A stretch of DNA of 11,024 nt from Chthoniobacterales bacterium (GTDB taxonomy: Bacteria; Verrucomicrobiota; Verrucomicrobiia; Chthoniobacterales; UBA6821). The position numbers and the translations under genes were made by a program. Shown piece after piece: positions 1-6,150 of the stretch (the stretch's first letter is position 1; the number at the start of each line of letters is the position of its first letter). The stretch lies in NCBI GenBank assembly GCA_021733705.1, contig JAIPKF010000039.1, forward strand, positions 1 to 11,024, written 5' to 3'. The notes below the pieces were generated by a model. That model worked only from the letters and a program-made list of their open reading frames with translations. It was not told the DNA's origin and did no database searches.

Positions 1-385
1 CATTCGAAAGGCTATTGAGCTCCAAGTAGCTGGTGCTTTTCATTCACGACTCATGGATTCTGCACGGCAAGAATTAAAAATTGTCCTAGAGACAACCCCC
101 ATGGTAACGCCGCAAATTCCTGTTATCTGCAATGTGGATGCAATGCCAGCAATCACCCCAGAACGGATTCGCCTAGCTCTCGCAGATCAAGTCACAGGAT
201 CGGTACGATGGAGAGAAACAATAGAATATTTGATCGATGAATGCCATTGCACACGATTTCTTGAGCTGGGACCAGGAGGAGTCATTGCTGGACTTGTAAA
301 TCGTATTCGTAAAGGAACAGAGGTTATCAGTATTTCTGATGTAGCCTCTCTGGAGGCAGCAGCAGAGATTCTCACAAATTCTTAA
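1..385 (+). CDS. fabD: Malonyl-CoA:ACP transacylase, C-terminal part (5' end outside window)
   Basis: FabD loads malonyl groups from malonyl-CoA onto acyl carrier protein for type II fatty acid synthesis in the cytoplasm. The frame is open from base 2, upstream of the first ATG at 53, so this is the tail of a longer gene and not a 110-residue protein. The sequence VAGAFHSRLM, with its His codon at 41-43, matches the family's conserved catalytic-His segment. Then come PVICNVDAMP, a QVTGSVRWRETIEYL block (family: QL-SPVRW-E-I) and FLELGPGGVIAGLVNRI (family: E-GPG-VLTGLVKRI), in the normal FabD order. The nucleophile motif GHSLGE must lie upstream of the window. The stop is at 383-385. There is no obvious terminator before the next gene, 67 bp on, so co-transcription with it is possible. 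Confidence 0.93.
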   Translation, partial: IRKAIELQVAGAFHSRLMDSARQELKIVLETTPMVTPQIPVICNVDAMPAITPERIRLALADQVTGSVRWRETIEYLIDECHCTRFLELGPGGVIAGLVNRIRKGTEVISISDVASLEAAAEILTNS

Positions 386-452
386 AATAGAAAAAATTCT
401 CTCCTCCCTATGATATCCCTCTTACATTGAGAATGTCGTGGTTCCACCATCA

Positions 453-1265
453 ATGAAAAGCAGAACTACTCTCTTTTTTTTGCGCTGGTTAAGTATCTTT
501 TCCATGGATGCTCTTTTGGTGGCGCTGGCCTGGCAGGAGGTTTTAGCACGCATCAGTGGAGTCAATCTTTATTGGAATGAGAGAGCACTTTTGGGTATTT
601 CAGTATGGATTATTTATAGTACAGATCATCTACTTGATGGACTTATTAGTAAAAAATCAACCTATCTTAACCAAGCGCCACGACACACTTTTGTCCAAAA
701 GCACCGACTCTTTTTTAGTGCAACTCTTTTAATAGCACTCTTAGGAGCATTCTCATTGTTGCACACTATTTCGTTTTCTCTTTCTATTGGGGGAGCTCTA
801 CTCGCCTTGCTAACCTGCCTTTATCTTTTGATCAACACCTTCCTGCTGAGACATGAAATTTGGCCTCAAGGCAAAGAGATCCTCATCTCCATGATCTTCA
901 CACTGGGATGTGGATTGATTCCTCTTATTCAATCCGAACACAAAGGAGTTCTCTTTGTTTCAATGCTATTATTTTTTGTGCTCTGCAGCATCAATTGCAC
1001 CCTCATTGCCCGCTTAGAGCGCGGTGTTGCCATAAAATCACTACTATCACATTTGATGCCCTCCCTATCGTGGACCCTTCCTATCGCCCTCGTATTACTT
1101 TTGATTAATAATCTGAGTAGCCACACAACCATCATCTCTGCATTTTTAGGAAGCCTGATAGGACTCTCTTTGGTGCCTAGCATTGCAAAATGGTGCGGCT
1201 ATGAAGTGGCCTCTCTAGCGGCAGACGGGGCCCTTATTTTAGGGGCAACACTCTCTTTTTATTAG
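453..1265 (+). CDS. Polytopic membrane protein, UbiA prenyltransferase-superfamily-like
   Basis: This is a very hydrophobic protein of 270 residues from the ATG at 453 (275 from a GTG at 438, which has a weak upstream GAGA). I count about eight or nine membrane segments, separated by short basic loops such as QAPRHTFVQKHR. The segment VWIIYSTDHLLDG (DHLLDG at residues 58-63) sits after the second membrane span, where UbiA-type prenyltransferases carry their first Asp-rich, metal/diphosphate-binding motif (NDxxD). I see no clear second DxxxD motif; only SLAADGALILGA near the C-terminus is faintly reminiscent. The superfamily transfers prenyl chains to aromatic or other acceptors in membranes, but the substrate cannot be read here and the assignment may be wrong. 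The gene converges on gpmA, leaving 3 bp between the two stop codons and no room for a terminator. Confidence 0.6.
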   Translation: MKSRTTLFFLRWLSIFSMDALLVALAWQEVLARISGVNLYWNERALLGISVWIIYSTDHLLDGLISKKSTYLNQAPRHTFVQKHRLFFSATLLIALLGAFSLLHTISFSLSIGGALLALLTCLYLLINTFLLRHEIWPQGKEILISMIFTLGCGLIPLIQSEHKGVLFVSMLLFFVLCSINCTLIARLERGVAIKSLLSHLMPSLSWTLPIALVLLLINNLSSHTTIISAFLGSLIGLSLVPSIAKWCGYEVASLAADGALILGATLSFY

Positions 1266-1268
1266 AAA

Positions 1269-2015
1269 TTATTTGAGAGAAGTTTGAGCAGCCACGGCAT
1301 TAATAGAAGCTAAAATTTTCTCCTGATCTCCTAAGTAATAGTGACGTAGTGGTTGAAACTCATCACTCAGTTCGTAAACAAGAGGAACCCCTGTTGGAAT
1401 ATTAATCTGTGAAATTTCTTCTTCAGATATTTGATCAAGATGCTTCATAAAGGCTCGAATGGTATTACCGTGGGCCACAACAATGATCTTTTTTCCGGCA
1501 TGAAGTGCAGGGAGAATGTTTTCTTTCCAATAAGGAACAACTCTTTTCACCGTATCTTCTAAAGATTCTGTTAAAGGGAGCTCCTCTTTTGAAAGGAATG
1601 CATAGCGCGGATCATTAATGGGAGAGCGCTTATCATCTGGCTCCAGAGGGAGAGGGGCACCACTGTAGCTACGACGCCAGAGAAGAACTTGATCTTCACC
1701 ATATTTTGCAACGGTTTCTGCCTTGTTGAGTCCTTGCAAAGATCCGTAATGTCGTTCATTGAGTTTCCAAGAATGTTCCATGGGAATCCAAAGCTCATCG
1801 AGTTCTTCCAGGATAATCCATGCTGTCTTAAGTGACCGTTTTAATAGAGAGGTAAAAGCCACATCAAAGCTTAACCCCTCACAACGCAGTAAGGCTCCAG
1901 CAGCGTGTGCCTCTTCCATTCCTTTTTCAGTAAGATCGACATCGGTCCAACCAGTAAAACGATTTTCTAAATTCCAAAGACTCTCCCCATGACGAATAAA
2001 TACAATTTTGTGCAT
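1269..2015 (-). CDS. gpmA: 2,3-bisphosphoglycerate-dependent phosphoglycerate mutase
   Basis: The enzyme interconverts 3-phosphoglycerate and 2-phosphoglycerate in glycolysis and gluconeogenesis through a phosphohistidine intermediate. The 248-residue protein has the usual length of the cofactor-dependent family. The phosphoryl-accepting His9 lies in IRHGESLWN (residues 7-15), followed by FTGWTDVDLTEKG. NERHYGSLQG (86-95) holds the conserved Glu, and VVAHGNTIRA (179-188) holds the second catalytic His182. These match dPGM rather than the short broad-specificity phosphatases, because the insert around WRRSYSGAPLPLEPDDKRSPINDPRY is present. The start MHKIVFIRHGE fits the family. An AGG directly abuts the ATG and a GGGGAG lies further upstream. 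The gene is divergent from rpoA and convergent with the membrane protein gene. Confidence 0.96.
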   Translation of the reverse strand: MHKIVFIRHGESLWNLENRFTGWTDVDLTEKGMEEAHAAGALLRCEGLSFDVAFTSLLKRSLKTAWIILEELDELWIPMEHSWKLNERHYGSLQGLNKAETVAKYGEDQVLLWRRSYSGAPLPLEPDDKRSPINDPRYAFLSKEELPLTESLEDTVKRVVPYWKENILPALHAGKKIIVVAHGNTIRAFMKHLDQISEEEISQINIPTGVPLVYELSDEFQPLRHYYLGDQEKILASINAVAAQTSLK

Positions 2016-2271
2016 CCTGAAAATAGTACTCCCCTTTATTGAAATTTCAATCGGTGATTTAGAATGGGCCGTTTCACTCGTCGGGTATCAAAACTTATGA
2101 GTCAACTTGTAGAGTCCTTTGCAGTCAAAAAGTACTTGCATCTGATAAAAGAAACAGTAAAGTAACGCTGCGCAAATTATTCCAGAAGCTGCCGTTGGTC
2201 CTTAAACAATGATATCTGAAACTCATTGCTAGATGCGCTAAGGGAAACCCGGTACCAGAAATATATATATT

Positions 2272-3288
2272 ATGCCTATTCGTCTTGGTCGTTTTGAAAT
2301 GCCACAAGCTCTCGTTAAAGAGGAATCGTCTGCAACAGAAACCTATGCAAAATTTATTGCAGAACCTTTTGAAGCTGGTTATGGCCATACCATTGGGAAC
2401 TCACTACGTCGCACATTACTCTCCTCTCTGGAAGGTGCAGCGATTACTTCTATTCGCATTGAAGGAGCTCATCACGAGTTCACAAGCCTTCCTGGTGTTG
2501 TAGAAGATGTTGTCGAAATCATCCTCAACTTAAAAAAAGTAAAATTCAAAGCGCATGATCATGATGTTCGTACACTCACCCTCTCAGTAAATAAAGAGGG
2601 AGCTGTTACAGCAGGTGACATCGCTTCCACTGCACAGTGTGAGGTTCTCAATCCAGAGCAACACATCTGCACTCTTGATAAGAAAATGAAGTTTGAGGCA
2701 GAATTTGAAATCAAGGTGGGCCGCGGCTTTGCCACTGGTGATGAGAATAAACATGCTGATATGGCTGTTGGTGTTATCGCTATTGATTCTATTTTTTCCC
2801 CTGTGACACGAGTGAAGTATGCTGTAGAAAATACACGCGTTGGCCAGCGTACCGACTATGATAAACTCATTCTTGAAATCTGGACAGATGGTCGCCTCAC
2901 CCCAGAGGAAGCAATACTTCAAGCCTCCGCAATCTTGCGCCATCATCTCGATGTTTTTGTCAATTTTGATGACACTCAAATTGAATTTGATGAGACTCCA
3001 ACAGAAGTTAGCCAAGAAAACAGCCGCCTTAAAAAACTCCTCTCCATGAGCGTTAATGAAATCGAGCTCTCCGTTCGTGCTGCTAACTGTCTTAACAATG
3101 CTAATATCACTACCGTGGGTCAGCTTGCCACCAAGTCCGAACCAGATATGCTGAAATACCGCAACTTTGGTAAAAAATCACTCAATGAAATTAAGGATAA
3201 ATTAGTACAGCTTGGTCTTGGTCTTGGAATGAAGTTTGAGGCAGGTCTCATTGAGCAAACCTCGATTACCACCACCATCTTAGAGTAA
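2272..3288 (+). CDS. rpoA: DNA-directed RNA polymerase subunit alpha
   Basis: The alpha subunit dimerises to nucleate RNA polymerase assembly, and its C-terminal domain contacts UP elements and activators. At 338 residues it is full length. The N-terminal domain shows EPFEAGYGHTIGNSLRRTLLSSLEGAAIT (about residues 31-59) and VVEDVVEIILNLKKV, both hallmark assembly and dimer segments. The C-terminal helix-hairpin-helix domain follows: SVNEIELSVRAANCLNNANITTVGQL and then YRNFGKKSLNEIKDKL. The ATG at 2272 starts MPIRLGRFEMP; a second ATG at 2290 is possible, but the longer N-terminus looks family-like. No good Shine-Dalgarno is visible, only AT-rich sequence. The preceding 256 bp must hold the promoters for both rpoA and gpmA. 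I saw only a weak candidate (TTGCAG at 2119, TGATAA at 2143). rpsD and rpsK, frequent upstream partners, are not adjacent. Confidence 0.98.
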   Translation: MPIRLGRFEMPQALVKEESSATETYAKFIAEPFEAGYGHTIGNSLRRTLLSSLEGAAITSIRIEGAHHEFTSLPGVVEDVVEIILNLKKVKFKAHDHDVRTLTLSVNKEGAVTAGDIASTAQCEVLNPEQHICTLDKKMKFEAEFEIKVGRGFATGDENKHADMAVGVIAIDSIFSPVTRVKYAVENTRVGQRTDYDKLILEIWTDGRLTPEEAILQASAILRHHLDVFVNFDDTQIEFDETPTEVSQENSRLKKLLSMSVNEIELSVRAANCLNNANITTVGQLATKSEPDMLKYRNFGKKSLNEIKDKLVQLGLGLGMKFEAGLIEQTSITTTILE

Positions 3289-3309
3289 TTTTTAACATTA
3301 TTTGGAATT

Positions 3310-3726
3310 ATGCGTCATCGCAGAAAAACTATTAAACTAGGCCGCTCAACGGCTCACCGTGATTCCCTGCTTGCCAATCAAGTTTGCAGTTTGATTGAGC
3401 ATCATCGGATCAAAACAACACTTGCTAAAGCGAAGGCTACAAAGCCCCTTGCAGAGCGCATGGTAACTCTCGGAAAACGTGGAGACCTGCATGCTCGTCG
3501 TACTGCAATTTCTTATCTGAAACAAAAAGATATCGTGAAAATTCTTTTTGAAAAGATAGCTCCTGCTGCAGCTAATCGCCAAGGAGGTTATACAAGAATT
3601 ACGAAGCTTGGACCTCGTCAAAGCGACAGTGCTCCTATGGCTTATCTTGAGTGGGTTGATGCTGCTGATCTTGAGACAAAGCTAGAAGTAGAAGTCATTC
3701 CCAATACTGCTTCCTCCGAGAAGTAA
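3310..3726 (+). CDS. rplQ: 50S ribosomal protein L17
   Basis: L17 is a primary component of the large ribosomal subunit near the exit tunnel. The 138-residue protein begins MRHRRKTIKLGRSTAHRDSLLANQVCSLI, the family's diagnostic opening (RH-----LGR---HR-ALL-NL---L). HHRIKTTLAKAKATKPLAERMVTLGKRG comes next, then RQGGYTRITKLGPRQSDSAPMAYLEWVD, which is the conserved C-terminal strand region. A short acidic tail ends the protein. It starts 21 bp after rpoA, in the near-universal rpoA-rplQ order, so the two are co-transcribed. A strong terminator follows at 3788. No Shine-Dalgarno of note is seen, only TTGGAA before the ATG. Confidence 0.98.
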   Translation: MRHRRKTIKLGRSTAHRDSLLANQVCSLIEHHRIKTTLAKAKATKPLAERMVTLGKRGDLHARRTAISYLKQKDIVKILFEKIAPAAANRQGGYTRITKLGPRQSDSAPMAYLEWVDAADLETKLEVEVIPNTASSEK

Positions 3727-3742
3727 CACTCCCCAGAAATAG

Positions 3743-3772
3743 GTGAAGTCATACTCCCCCCGGCGACTTCAC
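3743..3772 (+). other. Stem-loop after rplQ, upstream of the main terminator
   Basis: GTGAAGTC (3743-3750) pairs with GACTTCAC (3765-3772): a perfect 8-bp stem with a 14-nt, C-rich loop. It lies 17 bp after the rplQ stop and 15 bp before the intrinsic terminator. It is followed by an A-rich rather than a T-rich stretch, so it is not itself an intrinsic terminator in this direction. A role in protecting the mRNA 3' end is possible but unproven. Confidence 0.5.
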
Positions 3773-3787
3773 AACAAAAATCACAAT

Positions 3788-3826
3788 AACCCCGGGTGCT
3801 AAGCACTTCCGGGGTTGTTTGTTTTT
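3788..3826 (+). terminator. Rho-independent terminator of the rpoA-rplQ operon
   Basis: AACCCCGG (3788-3795) pairs with CCGGGGTT (3809-3816), and the stem is extended inward by GTGC/GCAC around a 3-nt loop with a 2-nt bulge. The stem is GC-rich and is followed directly by GTTTGTTTTT (3817-3826). This has the full architecture of an intrinsic terminator and lies about 60 bp after the rplQ stop, on the correct strand. Confidence 0.9.
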
Positions 3827-3839
3827 ATAATCTTGTTGA

Positions 3840-3870
3840 TCAACCCGAATATTTTATCAAGTGAAGGGAG
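3840..3870 (+). repeat. Remnant left end of an older copy of the palindromic repeat
   Basis: TCAACCCGAATATTTTATC (from 3840) is a degenerate match to the element terminus TTAACCCGGATATTTCAT. The following bases (AAGTGAAGGGA) resemble the diverged copy at 9109. It is cut off after about 31 bp by the intact copy that starts at 3871. A short CAGGGTTAG stretch (4060-4068), just beyond that copy, could be the matching right end. This suggests a younger element inserted inside an older one, though the evidence is short. Confidence 0.45.
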
Positions 3871-4054
3871 TTAACCCGCATATTTCATAACGATTCTGCT
3901 GCGGCTTGTGGAAAGCTCATGATTACTGCATTGGTCTCGAATTGTGATTTGGGTGGTATGTATACATACAGCCCAAGGAGGACTTCAAACTCAACCCAGC
4001 ATTCATCTGACTTCCCAGCTTCCGGAGTAGATTGGAATGAAATATCCGGGTTAA
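3871..4054 (+). repeat. Intact 184-bp palindromic element, intergenic copy (rplQ-nadE)
   Basis: The copy begins TTAACCCGCATATTTCAT and ends GAAATATCCGGGTTAA, giving inverted ends with TTAA at both extremes, 180 bp apart. The perfect palindrome GTATGTATACATAC (3956-3969) is centred exactly on the element midpoint. The frame starting at TTA is open throughout (60 codons: LTRIFHND... to ...NEISGL) although no gene is there. The reverse strand has a stop (TAA) in the equivalent frame. The right half shares AACCCAGCATTCATCTGACTT with the nadE copies in slightly altered form. The nadE start lies 69 bp downstream, so the element, or the 69 bp between them, must contain or flank the nadE promoter. 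I see nothing else in this gap. Confidence 0.9.
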
Positions 4055-4123
4055 TCAAACAGGGTTAGCTTCTATATTTCTGGCTGCAACTTTATAGAAA
4101 ATGATTTAGCCTAAAAATTCTTC

Positions 4124-6145
4124 ATGAAAATTGGCATTTCACAGATTAATACAACTGTTGGTGACCTTACGGGTAATGCCACCTTGATTTTTAATGCTTA
4201 TAAAGAGCTCGTGGCACAAGGAGCTGATCTTGTCATTACTCCAGAACTCGCTCTTACAGGATACCCTCCACAAGATCTTCTTTTTTCTGAGCATTTTATT
4301 GATAAAAATTTGAAGAGCCTCTCTTCTTTGGAAAAAAGAATTGGAACGGTTCCCCTTCTTGTAGGTTTTGTGGATAAAAATAAAAACAAAAAGGGAAAGC
4401 CACTCTACAATGCAGCTGCACTCCTACAAAGCGGAGCCCCTGCTTTGGTAGCCCATAAACGTCTTCTCCCAACCTATGATGTCTTTGATGAAGCTCGTTA
4501 CTTTGAACCAGGTAATCAATCAACCTGCTTTTCATATCTTGGAAGAACTTGGGGAATTACGATCTGTGAAGATCTCTGGACTCCCGAATACTTGCCCTCT
4601 GATCTTTATAGCGTTGATCCAGTTCAAGAACTCGTTGATCAAGGAGCGCAAATCATTTTAAACCTGAGCGCTTCCCCTTTTCAATTAGGGAAGCCGGCAC
4701 AACGTCTTGCAATGCTACAAGCTCAAGCAGAGCGATTCCAGCGTCCTATTGTTTATTGCAATTCTGTTGGGGGAAACGATCAGCTTATTTTTGATGGACA
4801 TTCTTTGGTCATCAATGCTCAAGGTCACACCTACGCCTTTTTTCAAGGATACCAAGAAGAAAAAAATGTGATCGACCTCTCCCTAGTTCCTCATGGAGCA
4901 GTAGAAACAAAGGGAGCACTCGAAGACCCTAGGAGAGAAGATCCAATGCAAGAACTTCACGATGCCTTAGTCCTTGGTATTCGAGATTACCTTCGTAAAT
5001 GCGGCTTGGAGCATGCCCTCCTCGGACTCAGTGGTGGTATCGATTCTGCAGTGGTTGCTGCACTCGCAGCTGCTGCCCTTGGTGCTCAGAGAGTCACTGG
5101 AGTTCTCATGCCTGGCCCTTACTCTTCTCAAGGGAGCATTGATGATGCTATTACATTAGCCAATAACTTGAGAATTCCTCACCTCACCCTTCCTATTACT
5201 CGACTCTTTGAGGAGACAAAAATGAGTTTACGAGAACCATTTGAACATTTGAAAGAAGACTTAATCCGGATATTTCATACTGATCGTGGCGAGGAGGCCG
5301 CGAAGGCTGATGGGGCAAGGCGAGCGATGACGTCTGACGACGGCTGTGTGTATACACACTGCCCGAGGAAGACTTCGAGATCAACGCAGCATCCATCTGG
5401 CTTCCCAGCTTCCGCAGGTGATCGGGATGAAACATTCGGGTTAACCCGGATATTTCATACTGATCGTGGCGAGGAGGGCGCGAAGGCTGATGGGGCAAGG
5501 CGAGCGATGACGTCTGGCGACGGCTGTGTGTATACACACTGCCCAAGGAAGACTTCGAGATCAACGCAGCATCCATCTGGCTTCCCGGCTTCCGTAGGTG
5601 ATCGGGATGAAACATCCGGGTTAACTGAGGAAAATCTTCAAGCTCGCCTACGAGGAGTCACCCTGATGGCGCTTTCCAACAAGTTGGGAGGCCTTCTTCT
5701 CACTACAGGAAATAAAAGTGAACTCGCTGTGGGCTACTGCACTCTCTATGGGGATATGTGTGGTGGTTTAGCAGTCATTGCTGATGTTCCAAAAACAGTT
5801 GTTTATCAACTGGCTCACTGGATCAATCGCAAGGAGGAAATTATCCCCTGGAACTCCATTCAAAAAGCCCCTAGTGCTGAACTTCGACCGAACCAAAAAG
5901 ATGAAGACTCGCTTCCCCCTTACGAAGTTTTAGATAAAATCCTTGAGCTGTTCTTAGAAGAAAATCAATCAGTCACTCAAATCATGAATCAAGGCTTTGC
6001 TGAAAAAACAGTCCTTTGGGTCATTCATCAAATTTATCGAAATGAATACAAGCGCCAGCAATCTGCTCCTGGGTTAAAAGTCACCAGTAAAGCATTTGGC
6101 CTGGGCCGACGTTTCCCAATAGCACACGGCTATATTGAAAAGTAA
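4124..6145 (+). CDS. nadE: Glutamine-dependent NAD+ synthetase with a 120-residue repeat-derived insertion
   Basis: NadE amidates deamido-NAD+ using ATP, with ammonia released from glutamine by its own N-terminal amidase domain. That nitrilase-type domain (about residues 1-250) shows the Glu-Lys-Cys triad: Glu in TPELALTGYPP, Lys in AHKRLLPTYDVFDEARYF and Cys in ITICEDLW. The synthetase domain has the pyrophosphate loop LSGGIDSA (Ser303), then LMPGPYSSQGS, and later RGVTLMALSNKLG, LTTGNKSELAVGYCTLYGDMCGG and DVPKTVVYQLA, all family hallmarks. The protein is 673 residues; residues 380-499 are encoded by two tandem 180-bp repeat units. Without them it would be 553 residues, normal for this form, and the junction would read EDLTEENLQARLRG, the conserved family sequence. 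All catalytic motifs remain intact, so the gene is probably functional, with the extra segment looped out near the start of the conserved EENLQARLRG region. Confidence 0.95.
   Translation: MKIGISQINTTVGDLTGNATLIFNAYKELVAQGADLVITPELALTGYPPQDLLFSEHFIDKNLKSLSSLEKRIGTVPLLVGFVDKNKNKKGKPLYNAAALLQSGAPALVAHKRLLPTYDVFDEARYFEPGNQSTCFSYLGRTWGITICEDLWTPEYLPSDLYSVDPVQELVDQGAQIILNLSASPFQLGKPAQRLAMLQAQAERFQRPIVYCNSVGGNDQLIFDGHSLVINAQGHTYAFFQGYQEEKNVIDLSLVPHGAVETKGALEDPRREDPMQELHDALVLGIRDYLRKCGLEHALLGLSGGIDSAVVAALAAAALGAQRVTGVLMPGPYSSQGSIDDAITLANNLRIPHLTLPITRLFEETKMSLREPFEHLKEDLIRIFHTDRGEEAAKADGARRAMTSDDGCVYTHCPRKTSRSTQHPSGFPASAGDRDETFGLTRIFHTDRGEEGAKADGARRAMTSGDGCVYTHCPRKTSRSTQHPSGFPASVGDRDETSGLTEENLQARLRGVTLMALSNKLGGLLLTTGNKSELAVGYCTLYGDMCGGLAVIADVPKTVVYQLAHWINRKEEIIPWNSIQKAPSAELRPNQKDEDSLPPYEVLDKILELFLEENQSVTQIMNQGFAEKTVLWVIHQIYRNEYKRQQSAPGLKVTSKAFGLGRRFPIAHGYIEK
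5261..5444 (+). repeat. Palindromic element inside nadE, first tandem copy
   Basis: The copy runs from TTAA (5261) to the TTAA it shares with the next copy (5441-5444), a 180-bp period equal to 60 codons. The ends are TTAATCCGGATATTTCAT and GAAACATTCGGGTTAA. The palindrome GTGTGTATACACAC (5346-5359) is exactly central. In the nadE frame it encodes LIRIFHTDRG...DETFGL, rich in Arg, Asp, Ser and Thr and predicted hydrophilic. GC content is visibly higher than in the surrounding nadE sequence. It differs from the second copy at 7 of 180 positions, 5 of them changing the amino acid. Confidence 0.95.
5441..5624 (+). repeat. Palindromic element inside nadE, second tandem copy
   Basis: The second unit starts at the shared TTAA (5441) and ends at TTAA 5621-5624, after which nadE resumes as CTGAGGAA. 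The ends are TTAACCCGGATATTTCAT and GAAACATCCGGGTTAA, 17 of 18 positions inverted-identical. The central palindrome GTGTGTATACACAC is at 5526-5539. The reverse strand is also open across both tandem copies (5196-5615) and reads LTRMFHPDHLRK...YEISGL, resembling the sense product at both ends. The near identity of the units points to a recent tandem duplication or a second insertion at the TTAA junction. Confidence 0.95.
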
Positions 6146-6150
6146 ATGTT

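Noticed and set aside
2016..2271. Promoter or riboswitch between gpmA and rpoA
   Set aside because: Only weak -35/-10-like matches (for example TTGCAG-18-TGATAA) and no convincing structured leader; not strong enough to call a site.
2584..3015. 143-codon minus-strand ORF inside rpoA
   Set aside because: Antisense shadow of a highly conserved gene; composition shows no coding character.
5196..5615. 139-codon ORF on the minus strand across the nadE repeats
   Set aside because: It is the reverse reading of the two tandem palindromic elements inside an intact gene. The openness follows from the element's symmetry; no start signal or native protein features.
5261..5624. Direct repeats considered as a CRISPR array
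   Set aside because: The units are 180 bp, contiguous and without spacers; only two are in tandem, and no cas genes are near.
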